A DNA stretch of 64,000 bases, from assembly GCA_947179155.2 (NCBI GenBank), contig OX359278.1, positions 28,715,273-28,779,272 on the forward strand, written 5' to 3'. The DNA comes from Hedera helix. Lineage: Eukaryota; Streptophyta; Magnoliopsida; Apiales; Araliaceae. The notes below the pieces were generated by a model. That model did no database searches. It saw only the letters and a list, made by a program, of their open reading frames with translations, and was not told the DNA's origin. Below are positions 20,322 to 28,610 of this stretch, in pieces; within the stretch, counting starts at the first letter, position 1; every line of letters starts with the position of its first letter. The translations under genes were made by a program, and so were the position numbers.

Positions 20322-22915
20322 ATACACACATACATACTCTTTGCTTAATTAAATAGGTGGAAACAAATTTGTCATTTTTTTATGTTGTATCTGATAAATG
20401 TATGTGGACTTTTGAGAGTAATTTTTAGTTTGCACTGTTATTACTGTATTCTACTACATTTCAGTTGGAGAACAAGGTGGTTATGATTGTGTTTCAACTA
20501 GCTTTAAATAATAAAGCATAATTGAAGTACATTTCACTCCGTTTCTTGATGTTATAGATAGTATATAAATTGTAAAATTTAGTTCCTGAATAAATATGAA
20601 TTTGTCTTGTAGCACAAACACATTGACACATATACATGAGGATTGATTCATAGCCATCGTTGACTATACCATTTTCAATCAACCCATCTATAGTTGTCCG
20701 TCAATATTTTTGACTACTGCAATTTAATATAGAAAAACATTTGCTAGAAAGAGTAGCAGATATTTCTTTCTTTTCCTTTCTATCTCTCTCAAAGTTCCCA
20801 TTATTTCTTACTCCAGATTTTAAAATTCCATAATCCTTTGTTACGAACTAAAAATTTTCGATTTATATATTGTTAAAAAGCTCTCAAAACGTTCTTAAGA
20901 TTAAGAGGTGTTGATATGTTTTGGACTTTTCGGTGTAATTGAAGTGACAAAAAATGCAGTCAAAGTTTTGTATATAAACATATATACGATAATGTTCTCA
21001 AAAAAAAAATAAAAATACCTATCAACAATGTCTCTTGTTTGGAAGATCCCTCCGAGAGCTTTTAACCCATATAGATCAATCATTTATGATTCACAATGGA
21101 GTTATTAAATTTTTTAAATCTCGAGTAGGAAACAGAAAGAAGGAGAGCTGAGAGATAAAAAGGAAAACAGAAAGACTTTCACTAGAAGAGTGATGTTCTT
21201 TCTTTTATATTGCGGTAGTCAAAGATTTGTATGGACAAATATAGATGGGTTGGAATATAGGGTCATAGTTACTCCGTCTATGGATCGATACCCATTAAAT
21301 ACCCATGTAGGGAGTAGGTGCTGTAGCCACACTTTAATATCTGCATACTTCTGCCTACTTTAAATATGGACACCCTTATGCTTTTGCAGCTGCAAATGCT
21401 TTCACGATGTATGTTTTTTTTTTTTGGGGGTTTAAAATAAAAGAAGAAATTTTATTAGAACGATAAAGAGAAACTTCAAATCAGGGAGAGGACAAGATGT
21501 TCTCCACAGAGAACGACCGCAAAAAAATCCTTGCACTCCTCGGTCTCTGTTTACGAATGGAATCAAACTCTAAGATACGGACACACCAACCCAAGTATAA
21601 AATATAGAGATTATGGATCAAAGAAAGATTGAAAGAGGGCAGCACAACCAAATTTCTCTCAAAATGAGCACGAATACCCTTCTTTATTGTGAAATAAGCG
21701 AGAGGTGGAAAAAAGAATTCTCTAGAGAAGTTTAGTTTGACTAAAATGAATTGCAATAGGAGAACAAGAGTTATCTGTTGGAGGATAAACTTTCGCTTGA
21801 TCCCCTGATACCAAGGACAAGGAGAATGAGGTTCCAAAGTGAAATGACATAGCAAATCAACTTCCCCAGCCCTAAACCCGAGTTCTGACGAGGACAGAGC
21901 AACAACTTCCAACCTAACTAGTGATCCTTTCACTCTTGTTTTGCATTTGCCCACTTAGATCTCAAGCCTATAGTTTAGGACACGGAATCCATATGATATG
22001 GCCATAAATATTATGATTCTGATTGATATCAATTAATTATTCATGTCTTGATACTTTCTTTAATGTGTATTTTCTTTTTTGTATATTGATCTCTCTTTCC
22101 TATGGTTATATCAGATAGAGTGGAGCACCCCTAACTTCAGCGGCTGTTATTCCAACCTACTACTACAATTAAAAGATAAACATTAATTAGAATATATTAA
22201 TCCCTAAATAACAATACAAAATTATTTATAAATAATGGAAACCGGATCAGCCTTTACTTTTTTTTATTGCATTATGGTGCACACCATTTTATTCAATTTT
22301 GTAGCTTTCTTCCATTATAATGTTGCAAACTTATACGCAATTTCTTTACAGCCTTGAATGACTAGAGTTATAAATGCCTGATGCATGATGGGAAATTTCA
22401 TGCCTGCTGTTAATTGATTATGCTGTCTTCTGAATCCGCAATGTTCTATTGATTTAAGTCCTTTGTGGAACTAATAGAATATCTTTCCTTTACTGTTTTT
22501 TTTTTGCTAAGTTCTTTCCTTTACTGTTATTTGGTGTTAATTTACATTTTCTCTCCAAAAGAGTTTTGAATGTATATATGTATTGTAGGTTGCTGAACGA
22601 GCACTCTTCTGGTGGAACAATGAGCACATTGTGAGCTTGATTGCTGATAATCGACATGTTATCTTACCAATCATCTTCAAAGCATTAGAGAAGAATGTGC
22701 GGGGTCATTGGAACCAGGCGGTCCAAGGGCTGACCTCCAATGTTCAGAGAATGTTCCTTGAGATGGACGCTGAGCTATTTGAAAAATGCCAGAGGGAATA
22801 TGTTGAGAGAGAATCCAGAGCTGGAGAATTGGAGGAGCAGCGTGAGTTGACATGGAAGAGACTGGAAAAAGTCGCTGCTCAGGCTGGGGGAGAGGACATG
22901 GTAATGGTTAACTGA
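12137..22915 (+). CDS. Serine/threonine protein phosphatase 2A, B' (B56) regulatory subunit; two coding exons
   Basis: B' subunits bind the PP2A scaffold and catalytic subunits and set substrate choice and location. Coding exons are 12137-13270 (378 codons) and 22589-22915 (108 codons plus TGA), joined in phase 0 by a GT-AG intron (CAG|GTTTGA to TTGTAG|GTTGCT), giving 486 residues. The N-terminus (MFNKIIKRGHKKGSK) is variable and basic. The B56 HEAT-like fold spans about residues 55-460. An acidic loop (GDGEEEDMYLEPSWPHLQ) lies at 155-172, and LSYCITQFVEKDFKLAD and GLLKYWPVTN are highly characteristic. The length matches plant B' proteins. The MF.KI start suggests the alpha/beta-like branch, but that is uncertain. 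The start at 12137 is the first ATG in frame after the leader. No break is seen. Confidence 0.94.
14476..14518. repeat. (CA)n(TA)n microsatellite inside the PP2A B' intron
   Basis: CACACA-type and ATATAT-type units follow GTACATGTGCGTACGTATAT words. The surrounding 14430-14555 stretch is rich in TACGTA and CATGCA dinucleotide-like words. Confidence 0.9.
14559..15665. mobile_element. Long-TIR DNA element (about 1.1 kb), Mutator-like
   Basis: The left end CGGGTTAAATCATTTTTTTC pairs with the right end, which reads CGAGTTAAATCACTTTTTTC on the opposite strand. Pairing extends about 220 bp on each side through CACTGAACTGGA, TTACAATCGACTCACTGAA, GAGTGTTAAAATTTAACG and GTTGACGTGGC. Flanks TGTGTACA (14551-14558) and TGTGTGTA (15666-15673) match at seven of eight positions, but they lie in simple sequence, so a target duplication is only possible. 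Long TIRs of this size suggest a Mutator-like non-autonomous element. The interior holds two overlapping minus-strand reading frames (14909-15205 and 15063-15431) with no domain I recognise. Confidence 0.75.
15669..15738. repeat. (TA)n(CA)n microsatellite
   Basis: GTGTATAT units, a long TA run, then ACACACA and ATATATAA. It separates the long-TIR element from the next MITE. Confidence 0.95.
15741..15979. mobile_element. TA-flanked MITE, copy 1 (about 239 bp)
   Basis: The left end GCATCCATAGCTATCGGTTG followed by GGGAGTACTGTTGTAGCAACC pairs with the right end containing CAACAACCGGTTGTTATGAAT. The interior carries GTCGCTAGAAGC and a matching CTAAAGCTTGCGGCAGAC arm. The ends match the element at 18611, and both lie in TATATA sequence. 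Confidence 0.75.
15998..16080. repeat. (CA)n(TA)n(GT)n compound microsatellite
   Basis: ACACAC, ATATAT and TGTGTG runs follow one another. Confidence 0.95.
16095..16440 (-). pseudogene. Gypsy gag fragment, minus strand, degenerate
   Basis: On the minus strand, pieces of the retrotransposon gag core can be read across several stops and frame changes: a PEFKGTTKPIQAQAWIKE-like segment near 16400, then FFENYFPRSMQSRMKMRFLE and LKQRDKTVPQYAASLMHW near 16110-16215. The matching segments of the intact-looking gag at 351-1022 are GPPEFFGKPEPLKAEAWLK and LFNEKYFPESIRHMKG. No full reading frame remains. Confidence 0.75.
16480..17243 (+). pseudogene. Gypsy integrase fragment, plus strand, degenerate
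   Basis: The integrase core is recognisable: RFNLDRLAKLYIKEIISRHG, then VSDRDP followed by a stop, then HSQTDRQSERTI. From 16740 a frame reads CVMDFKVNWDDYLPLDEF and GMSPYETLYGRKCRTPLRW. The C-terminal part (16970-17220) is badly shifted but ends with a VMWELEGKMI-like trace. Several stops and indels make it clearly non-functional. It faces away from the gag fragment at 16095-16440, so the two pieces are rearranged or come from different insertions. Confidence 0.82.
17244..17254 (+). other. Degenerate polypurine tract before an LTR start
   Basis: AGGGGGGGAAA follows the ACGAAATCCATAT trace of the pol end. It is followed by TGTAAAAATCC, a typical LTR beginning. Confidence 0.6.
17255..18590 (+). 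repeat. Probable 3' LTR remnant of the intron Gypsy fragment
   Basis: Starts TGTAAAAATCCAAACC after the purine tract. It contains an AACTATATATATGAAAAG TATA-like block at about 17795, followed by a purine-rich AGAGAGGAGAGCTCGG / AAGAAGAGGAAGAAGG segment (17865-17970). No clean CA end was found. The sequence runs into a TA repeat and a MITE near 18590, so the right boundary is approximate. Confidence 0.45.
18611..18779. mobile_element. TA-flanked MITE, copy 2 (about 170 bp)
   Basis: The left end GCATTCACAGTAACCAGTTA followed by GAGTACTGTTGTAGCAACC pairs with the right end GGTTGCTAGAACAGTATTCC followed by AGTAACTGGTTGCTGTGGATGC. The interior has a second small dyad, GTCCCTGCCACTAGAG / CTCTAGCGGTAGGGAC. 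TATATA runs lie on both sides. It shares its ends with the element at 15741. Confidence 0.85.
18790..19640. other. Intron stretch without recognisable features
   Basis: AT-rich sequence. Small reading frames on the minus strand (18794-19003 and 19163-19348) show no domain and are taken as chance. Confidence 0.6.
19650..20056. repeat. (ATT/TAA)n microsatellite field with a duplicated unit
   Basis: A unit beginning GTTAAAAGGGTGACTCATGT, followed by TGTTTATGTGCAA and a TAATAATAAT run, occurs at about 19650 and again near 19770 with changes. Long ATT and ACT/ACC runs follow, including ACCACCACCACTACTACTAC. Confidence 0.9.
20257..20319. repeat. (TA)n(TG)n microsatellite
   Basis: A TA run continues into a TG run. 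Confidence 0.97.
20649..21281. mobile_element. TIR element (about 630 bp), superfamily unclear
   Basis: The left arm CAACCCATCTATAGTTGTCC, followed by TTTTTGACTACTGCAAT, pairs with the right arm GCGGTAGTCAAAGATTTGTA, followed by GACAAATATAGATGGGTTG. Outer parts also pair more loosely: TAGCCATCGTTGACTATACC against CATAGACGGAGTAACTATGA read on the other strand. No transposase domain is visible and no target duplication was identified. Confidence 0.6.
21416..21954 (-). other. Unrecognised minus-strand reading frame followed by a poly(A)-like end
   Basis: A 157-codon frame (21481-21954) on the minus strand shows no domain I recognise. Just after its stop, the minus strand carries AATAAAATTTCTTC and then a run of ten A bases (T run on the plus strand at 21416-21425). 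That resembles a polyadenylated transcript end, so a processed pseudogene or the 3' end of a non-LTR retroposon is possible. It lies antisense within the PP2A B' intron. A chance frame cannot be excluded. Confidence 0.3.
22589..22915 (+). CDS. Second (last) coding exon of the PP2A B' gene
   Basis: Begins after the acceptor TATTGTAG with VAERALFWWNNEHIVSLIAD and continues through HWNQAVQGLTSNVQRMFLEM, the last HEAT-like helices. It ends in a charged Glu/Arg-rich tail with TWKRLEKVAAQ, closing in MVMVN and TGA. It connects in frame to ..CLNSSHFQ at the end of the first exon, the continuation expected in this family. Confidence 0.94.
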   Translation, partial: VAERALFWWNNEHIVSLIADNRHVILPIIFKALEKNVRGHWNQAVQGLTSNVQRMFLEMDAELFEKCQREYVERESRAGELEEQRELTWKRLEKVAAQAGGEDMVMVN

Positions 22916-23230
22916 TTAATTACTGAATTCAGATGTTTCCCTTTGATCTGTCTGCTATCAAGGTTATCGTGGCGTGAAGTAACTGCAGGTGCAAAGAAAT
23001 GTGTTGGAAGGTTGTTTATTTAGTTGGAAGCAGGAACTGTCGCTGTGGTGTGAATGATGGAGGCTTTATGAACCTATGCGCCTCCATATCTGTAATATGC
23101 TTGTTTCTTGCTTCCAAAAGGAAAAAAAAAGGTACTGATTTATTTCCATTCTTTTACTAGTCTGGTGGAGATGGGTTGTATTTTTTATATTTTTGACATG
23201 ATACCAATAATAGTGAAGTGTGATGGTATG
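22916..23230 (+). other. 3' untranslated region of the PP2A B' gene (approximate)
   Basis: Sequence after the TGA contains T-rich stretches and AATAATAG at about 23207, which could act as a polyadenylation signal. The end point is an estimate. Confidence 0.4.
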
Positions 23231-23586
23231 TCTGCCGAATGTTCCCAGTGGTACAATTGTTTCTTTTTATAGTTTTTAGTTAAGGAGAACCACTTTGAGG
23301 GCTTATTTGTGAATAGGGTTTATTTTCATTGCCAGTTAAATTTGGGAACTTTGACTTTGATGTCATGTTACTATCTTTTTTGGGACCGTATTTAAAATTG
23401 AAAATTATCCTTCTTTCTGGCTCTGTATACAATTATAGATTATAGGGGTGTGTTTGCTTTACATTCGTTATCTTATTAATTTTGTAGCTTCTTCTGGGGA
23501 TTGAATGAGGTCTCCTTTTGGCATTGCATTCTGATGGGAACTGCATTTTGTCACAATGGAGATCTATTCAACCAAGTCTGTTAACC

Positions 23587-23588
23587 TT

Positions 23589-23632
<44 letters not shown>
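23587..23632. repeat. Poly-T and (ATT)n microsatellite
   Basis: A 14-base T run followed by ten ATT units. Confidence 0.97.
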
Positions 23633-23633
<1 letters not shown>

Positions 23634-23639
23634 CAAGTT

Positions 23640-25250
23640 AAAATTCTGTATACGATTAGGTTATAGTTTATAAAAGTAAATACATATAAATAATTAATAC
23701 TCTCTCAGTTTCACAAAAAGTGTTTGATTTGTAAAATTCGCGATAGGATATATTTTGATGCATGTATACCCTTAAAAATAATTAAGTTTTTTGTTTGTTA
23801 ACGTGGCATGATAATGAAATTTTGATAGAAAATTGGAGAACATTGTGTCATATTATTCTATTTATTATTTGGTACTAGAAGGTGAACTCTTTTCGTGACA
23901 CATTATTTTTGTAAATGAGACTTTTTTTTTAGGTATGTGCTTGCATTGCTGTCTAGATTTTATATATATTGAAAAGAGTCGTGATAAAAATATGTTTACT
24001 GTCGTTGCGAGTTATTATAGTGACGGTCTGTAAATTAATATAAATAAATAAGTAATTAATCTTTTCAAAATAAAAGTTGACATGTTTTTGTTACAAACTA
24101 AAAATGTTCTGATTTACCTTTCCAACAAATGAACAAGCTCCGCGAAATTGACGGCAATGGTTCAATGCATTGAATTATTGGTTCATATGTATGATGATGG
24201 AGATCATGATTTCCCTCATTACTTTGGTTATTATGCATTCATTAATTTTGTAACATATAAGAGGAACAATTACAAATATGACTTTTGAAAGGGCTCTACA
24301 AGTATTAAGGTTTCTTTATTTTATTTGTAATTCGATATCTTGTTCTTCTTATGCTATATTTAAATTGGAAAAATAAAAAAAATAATAGACTGATTTATTC
24401 TTATAAAATTAAAAAAATTTGTGTTTGATTTTTTTTTTTTTAATTCTATTGAAATAAAATGAAGCATTTTCATTGCTCTCGAATTTATGAATTTTATTTC
24501 TTGATAGAGGGTATGTTATAACTCATTCTAGTCGAAATAGAATTAATCATTCCATTTTCTACTTCATTCTTTTTTCTATTTAATATCTTCAATCCAAACG
24601 CAGTAGTATAATTTTATGGTGAAATTCAATCCAAACGCAGTATTATAGTTTTATAGTGAAGTAGCTGTGGTTTTTTGAGAGAGGAAGACACATGTATTGG
24701 GAAATGATATATGATACACCCTCTCTGTCCTAAAAAAGATGAATAAAGATATAATTATTTTTGTTCATAAAAAAATGAAATAAAATACATAAAATGAAGG
24801 ATAATTATGTCATATACTGTGAGGTCTAGTAATATATTAAAAAAAGAAATTACTCATCATTTTATGAATCTTGTGACCATTAATGATAAATTTGGAACTT
24901 TATTTACACTATTTTTTCTACTTTATTTATACTTTCATTTTTGTTATGAAATTAAAGGGGAAAAAAAGTGTTATTGTTTCTCATGTGAACGGCTAGAAAT
25001 AAATTTGTCCCAAGTAGTAGTATTATAATAAATATATTTGTTAGGCTAGTTTTTCCAACAAAGGGACATCAACATCCCATGTTATTAATAGCATCATAGA
25101 CTCATCAATAATGCAGGGAAAGAAACCAAACCAAACCAAAAAAAATTAAATGCAAAGCAGTGTCGACTTCAAGAGCTATGTGGGACCTTATCTCTTTACT
25201 AAGTGTGTTGACAGTTTTAGGGGGTGTTTAACACGTGATGGGAACCGGAT
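23640..25250. other. AT-rich intergenic DNA; possible MITE ends, no gene seen
   Basis: CTCTCTCAGTTTCACAAAAA at 23701 and CCCTCTCTGTCCTAAAAAAG near 24719 resemble the CTCCCTCCGTCCC-type ends of common plant MITEs. TTTGTCCCAAGTAGTAG near 25005 could be a matching right end for the second. Only the ends are suggestive and no full alignment was possible. Confidence 0.3.
24588..24661 (+). repeat. 37-bp tandem duplication
   Basis: TTCAATCCAAACGCAGTA followed by a TATAATTTTATGGTGAAA-like tail occurs twice in direct succession with four or five differences. Confidence 0.9.
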
Positions 25251-25252
25251 TG

Positions 25253-25498
25253 AGGTGCTGTTTGTTTGTGTCTTAATGACTCTTAATGGACAACCTCTTA
25301 ATCGCTAAGAGGAACAAAGTTGTTTGTTTTTTTTTTTGTTACATCTGAATGCCTCTAAATGGTTGAGATACAAAATCAAATCTAAACCATTAAGAGAAGC
25401 ATCTTAATGAACTTGGACAAAAATATCCTCTTCAATATTAACAAATTTCTTTTATATCCAACACTCAATATTATTATTATTATTATAATAATAAATAT

Positions 25499-25529
<31 letters not shown>

Positions 25530-25897
25530 ATAATAATAATTATTATTATTATTATGATTATTATTATTATAATTATTATTATCATAATTTTTATTATAAT
25601 TATAATAATAATAATAATAATTATTATTATTATTATTAGTACTATTTTTAATATAATTATTATTATTTTTATAATAATAATAATTATTATTATTATAATT
25701 AATATTATTATTACTATAATTATTATTATTAATTATAATTATTATTAGTATAATTATTATTGTAATATTATTACTATAATTATTATTATTAATTATAATT
25801 ATTATTAGTATAATTATTATTGTAATAATTATTATTTTTATTATTATTAATATTATAATAATAATAATTATTATTATTAGTATTATTATTAGCATTA

Positions 25898-25944
<47 letters not shown>

Positions 25945-26000
25945 ATTATGATTATTATTATTATTATTATTATAATTATGATTATTATTATTATTATTAT

Positions 26001-26035
<35 letters not shown>

Positions 26036-26606
26036 CTACTATTTTTAATATAATTATTATTATTTTTATAATAATTATTATTATTATAATTAATATTATT
26101 ATTACTATAATTATTATTATTAATTATAATTATTATTGGTATAATTATTATTATAATAATAATTATTTTTATTAATATTAATATTATAATTATTAATAAT
26201 AATAATAATTATAGTAATAATAATTATTATTAATAATAATTATAATTATTATAATTAATATTATTATTACTATAATTATTATTATTAATTATAATTATTA
26301 TTAGTATAATTATTATTATTATAATTATTATTATTTTTATTAATATTAATATTATAATAATAATAATTATTATTATAATAATTATGATTATGATTATTAT
26401 TATTATTATAATTATTATTATCATAATTTTTATTATAATAATTATTATTATTAGTATTATTATTAGCACTATCATTAATATTATAATTATTATTTTTATA
26501 ATAATAATAATTATTATTATTTTTATAATAATTATTATTATTATAATTAATATTATTATTATTATTATTATAATTATTATTAATAATTATAATTATTATT
26601 AGTATA

Positions 26607-26645
<39 letters not shown>

Positions 26646-26818
26646 ATGTTCAACTGTTCATATGGTTAAAATGGTAAAATACTGTTATTCAGACATCTGA
26701 AAAAATTGATTATCAAACAACATTTTTTCATTCAGATACAATTCTATTCAGATGCTCTATATTATTCAGATGTCTAAATTATTCAGATCTTAATACAGAA
26801 TTTTATCAAACAGCACCT
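25253..26818. mobile_element. hAT-like MITE whose core is an expanded ATT/TAA repeat
   Basis: The ends AGGTGCTGTTTG and CAAACAGCACCT are perfect 12-bp inverted repeats. Sub-terminal words also match in inverted order: left TTAATG.CTCTTAATGG and TACATCTGAATGCC, right ATTCAGATGTC and TTCAGATCTTAATAC. GGTGCTGTTTG-type ends are common in non-autonomous plant hAT elements. The flanking 8-mers (CCGGATTG and GAGTGTAG) do not match, so a target duplication is not supported. Confidence 0.6.
25469..26645. repeat. 1.2-kb field of ATT/TAA trinucleotide repeats
   Basis: Interrupted ATT, TAA and AAT units with AATTATTATT junctions. Within it lie a (TAG)n block at about 26000-26034 and duplicated segments (around 25690-25830 and 26085-26340, both with ACTATAATTATTATTATTAA). 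Any reading frames here are polyIle/polyAsn/polyTyr artefacts. Confidence 0.97.
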
Positions 26819-28130
26819 GAGTGTAGAATTTGGGCTTAAGATGGAGACAAAATTGAAGGAAAAATAAGAAGAAAGATACTATAATTTTTTAAAATATAAT
26901 CTCTACTAATATTGCGGGAGCAAATTGGGCAGTTATTAATTTAACACTAAAAATGAAGTCTTTTTTTTATTTTTATTTTTATCCTTTAAACTTATTACTA
27001 CTTCAGTTAATTTTTGGTCGCTTTGCTAGGTAATTTTTTTTAGTTTCTCGTTTCTATTTATTTTCTCTCGTTTACTTATTTTTTTTATTTTAAATTATAC
27101 ATGTAGTGCGTGTGTGAACAATTAGTATTTAAATAATTATTTTCAATGTAATGAATAATAAAATATATACGAGCATATATAGAAAAGTATAAGATAAAAT
27201 GTACTTCCTATCTAGGGCTTACCTTCAACAAGTTATTCTAAAGAAAATGATTTAAATTTAACTGTTTATTAATTTTATGTAGAATTTAAATTACGATTAA
27301 CGTAAAATCTTCAACGACGAGATAAAATAATAATACACAAATTATTTCTTAATTCTTTTTTATAATTCCCGCGTATTTGCATTATTCGGATAGTAGATTT
27401 GAATCAATACTTCGGGTCAAGTGACTTTTCCTGTAAACTTTCATTATTCAATCGTTACAGAAAAGTCTGTTGAAATCAATTGATTTGCTCTACTTTATAT
27501 CCAGGAGCCTTTAGAGATAGAGAATAGAAAATAAAAAAAGAAGTTCATCTACAAAATAAAATCCAGAATTCATTCTAAAAAGTAAAAATTGCCCAAAAAA
27601 CCAAACAATAATAAGTCTACATGCAACAAGATAAAATAATAATACATAAATTATTTCTTAATTCTTTTTTATAATTTCCATGTATCTGCATTATTTGATA
27701 TATGCTATCGATATAAATTTGTCGCCAAATATAACACATTTAGTCTATAAAATGTATTATCATCGACCGAATAATGTTACAATTGCAATTTTATTATATT
27801 ATATTTTTTACTTATTCTAACATAAACATTTATTCTAGAAGTGAATTAAACCCGTTTGGTATGCACCCAAATTTGATGTGTTCCGAGTATGTCACCTCAC
27901 CCACCCCCATCTTCTCCTTTTCCTAATTTTCAATATAGCTGTGAATCATTAAACCCTAAGGTCAACACATCCCAAACTTTTTTTACAAAAAAAATAAACA
28001 AGGGAGAAAACAAAGTTATTTAATCAACTTTTAAATATAAAATAGGGACATTCAATCAATTGGATCTTGAATTTCCTCTTCTTTTTCCTCCTTTAATTTC
28101 CACTAAAAATATCAACTTTTACCCTTTAAT
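26819..28130. other. AT-rich intergenic DNA with a spaced direct repeat
   Basis: A segment of about 65 bp, with ATAAAATAATAATACACAAA then TTATTTCTTAATTCTTTTTT, at 27320-27388 recurs at 27629-27693 (spacing about 307 bp). Otherwise no gene or RNA structure was seen. Confidence 0.65.
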
Positions 28131-28132
28131 TT

Positions 28133-28358
28133 CTATAGTAATAACAGTGGTAATGATAATAAAGCACCATTGTTGGTGGTAATGCACAAAACTAAAATAA
28201 TTACAAAGATGCTGGTGGTTGTTGTGGCTGATGGTGCAGCGCTGCTTCCAAATATCATGCCGCTGCTGTAGGCTCCACCAGGGTAGGCCCCACCGGGGTA
28301 GGCCCCATCACTGTCGGCTCCACCAGGGGTGGTCCCACTGCTGTATGATATATGGTCA
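28133..28358 (-). CDS. Possible terminal exon of an unidentified gene (Gly/Thr-rich, hydrophobic C-terminus)
   Basis: On the minus strand a plausible acceptor (GTCGTTTGCACAG|GG) precedes a frame reading GDHISYSSGTTPGGADSDGA. Repeated AYPGG units and FGSSAAPSATTTTSIFVII follow, and the frame ends in a hydrophobic LLSLPLLLL tail before a TAG. A small-residue stretch followed by a hydrophobic end resembles a GPI-anchor signal of plant cell-surface proteins. The stretch is GC-richer than its surroundings, with a tandem GGTAGGCCCCACC-type unit. No upstream exon was found, so it may equally be a minor tandem repeat without coding function. Confidence 0.22.
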
Positions 28359-28399
28359 CCGTTATCCCTGTGCAAACGACAGTAGACGTATGAACACTA

Positions 28400-28610
28400 G
28401 TAACAATATTAACTGATCCAAGAACCATAACAAGTGTACTTGCGTTGATCAAACTGACTAGACTCAACTCAATAAATATTTGAGTCAAGTTTAAACATAA
28501 AAATCTGTGCTTTAAATACTCGACTTGAACTCGATAGCTTTTATAACGAATCGAGCTCGAACGTCCACTACTTGGCTCAACTCGATTCGATTACAACCCT
28601 GTTGTGAAGT
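28400..28610. repeat. Degenerate relative of the GAGCTCGAA-rich hAT MITE
   Basis: ACTCGACTTGAACTCGATAG, AATCGAGCTCGAACG and GGCTCAACTCGATTCG followed by TTACAACCCTG recall the element at 47882-48533, which has CTCGAATTCGACTCG words and a TTTGCAGCCTTA end. The left end is not recognisable. Confidence 0.4.

Larger units (their letters stand above)
13271..22588 (+). other. Long (9.3 kb) intron of the PP2A B' gene, filled with repeats
   Basis: Canonical GT...AG ends in phase 0. The first 900 bp (13271-14200) and the last 600 bp look like ordinary T-rich intron sequence. Between them lie microsatellites, a long-TIR element, two MITEs of one family, Gypsy fragments, another TIR element and a possible poly(A)-tailed segment, all listed separately. 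Most plant introns are far shorter than 1 kb, so the size here is mainly due to insertions. Confidence 0.88.

Noticed and set aside
25382..26653. Several long frames of Ile, Asn or Tyr
   Set aside because: Trinucleotide ATT/TAA repeats produce open frames in all phases; no protein is implied.
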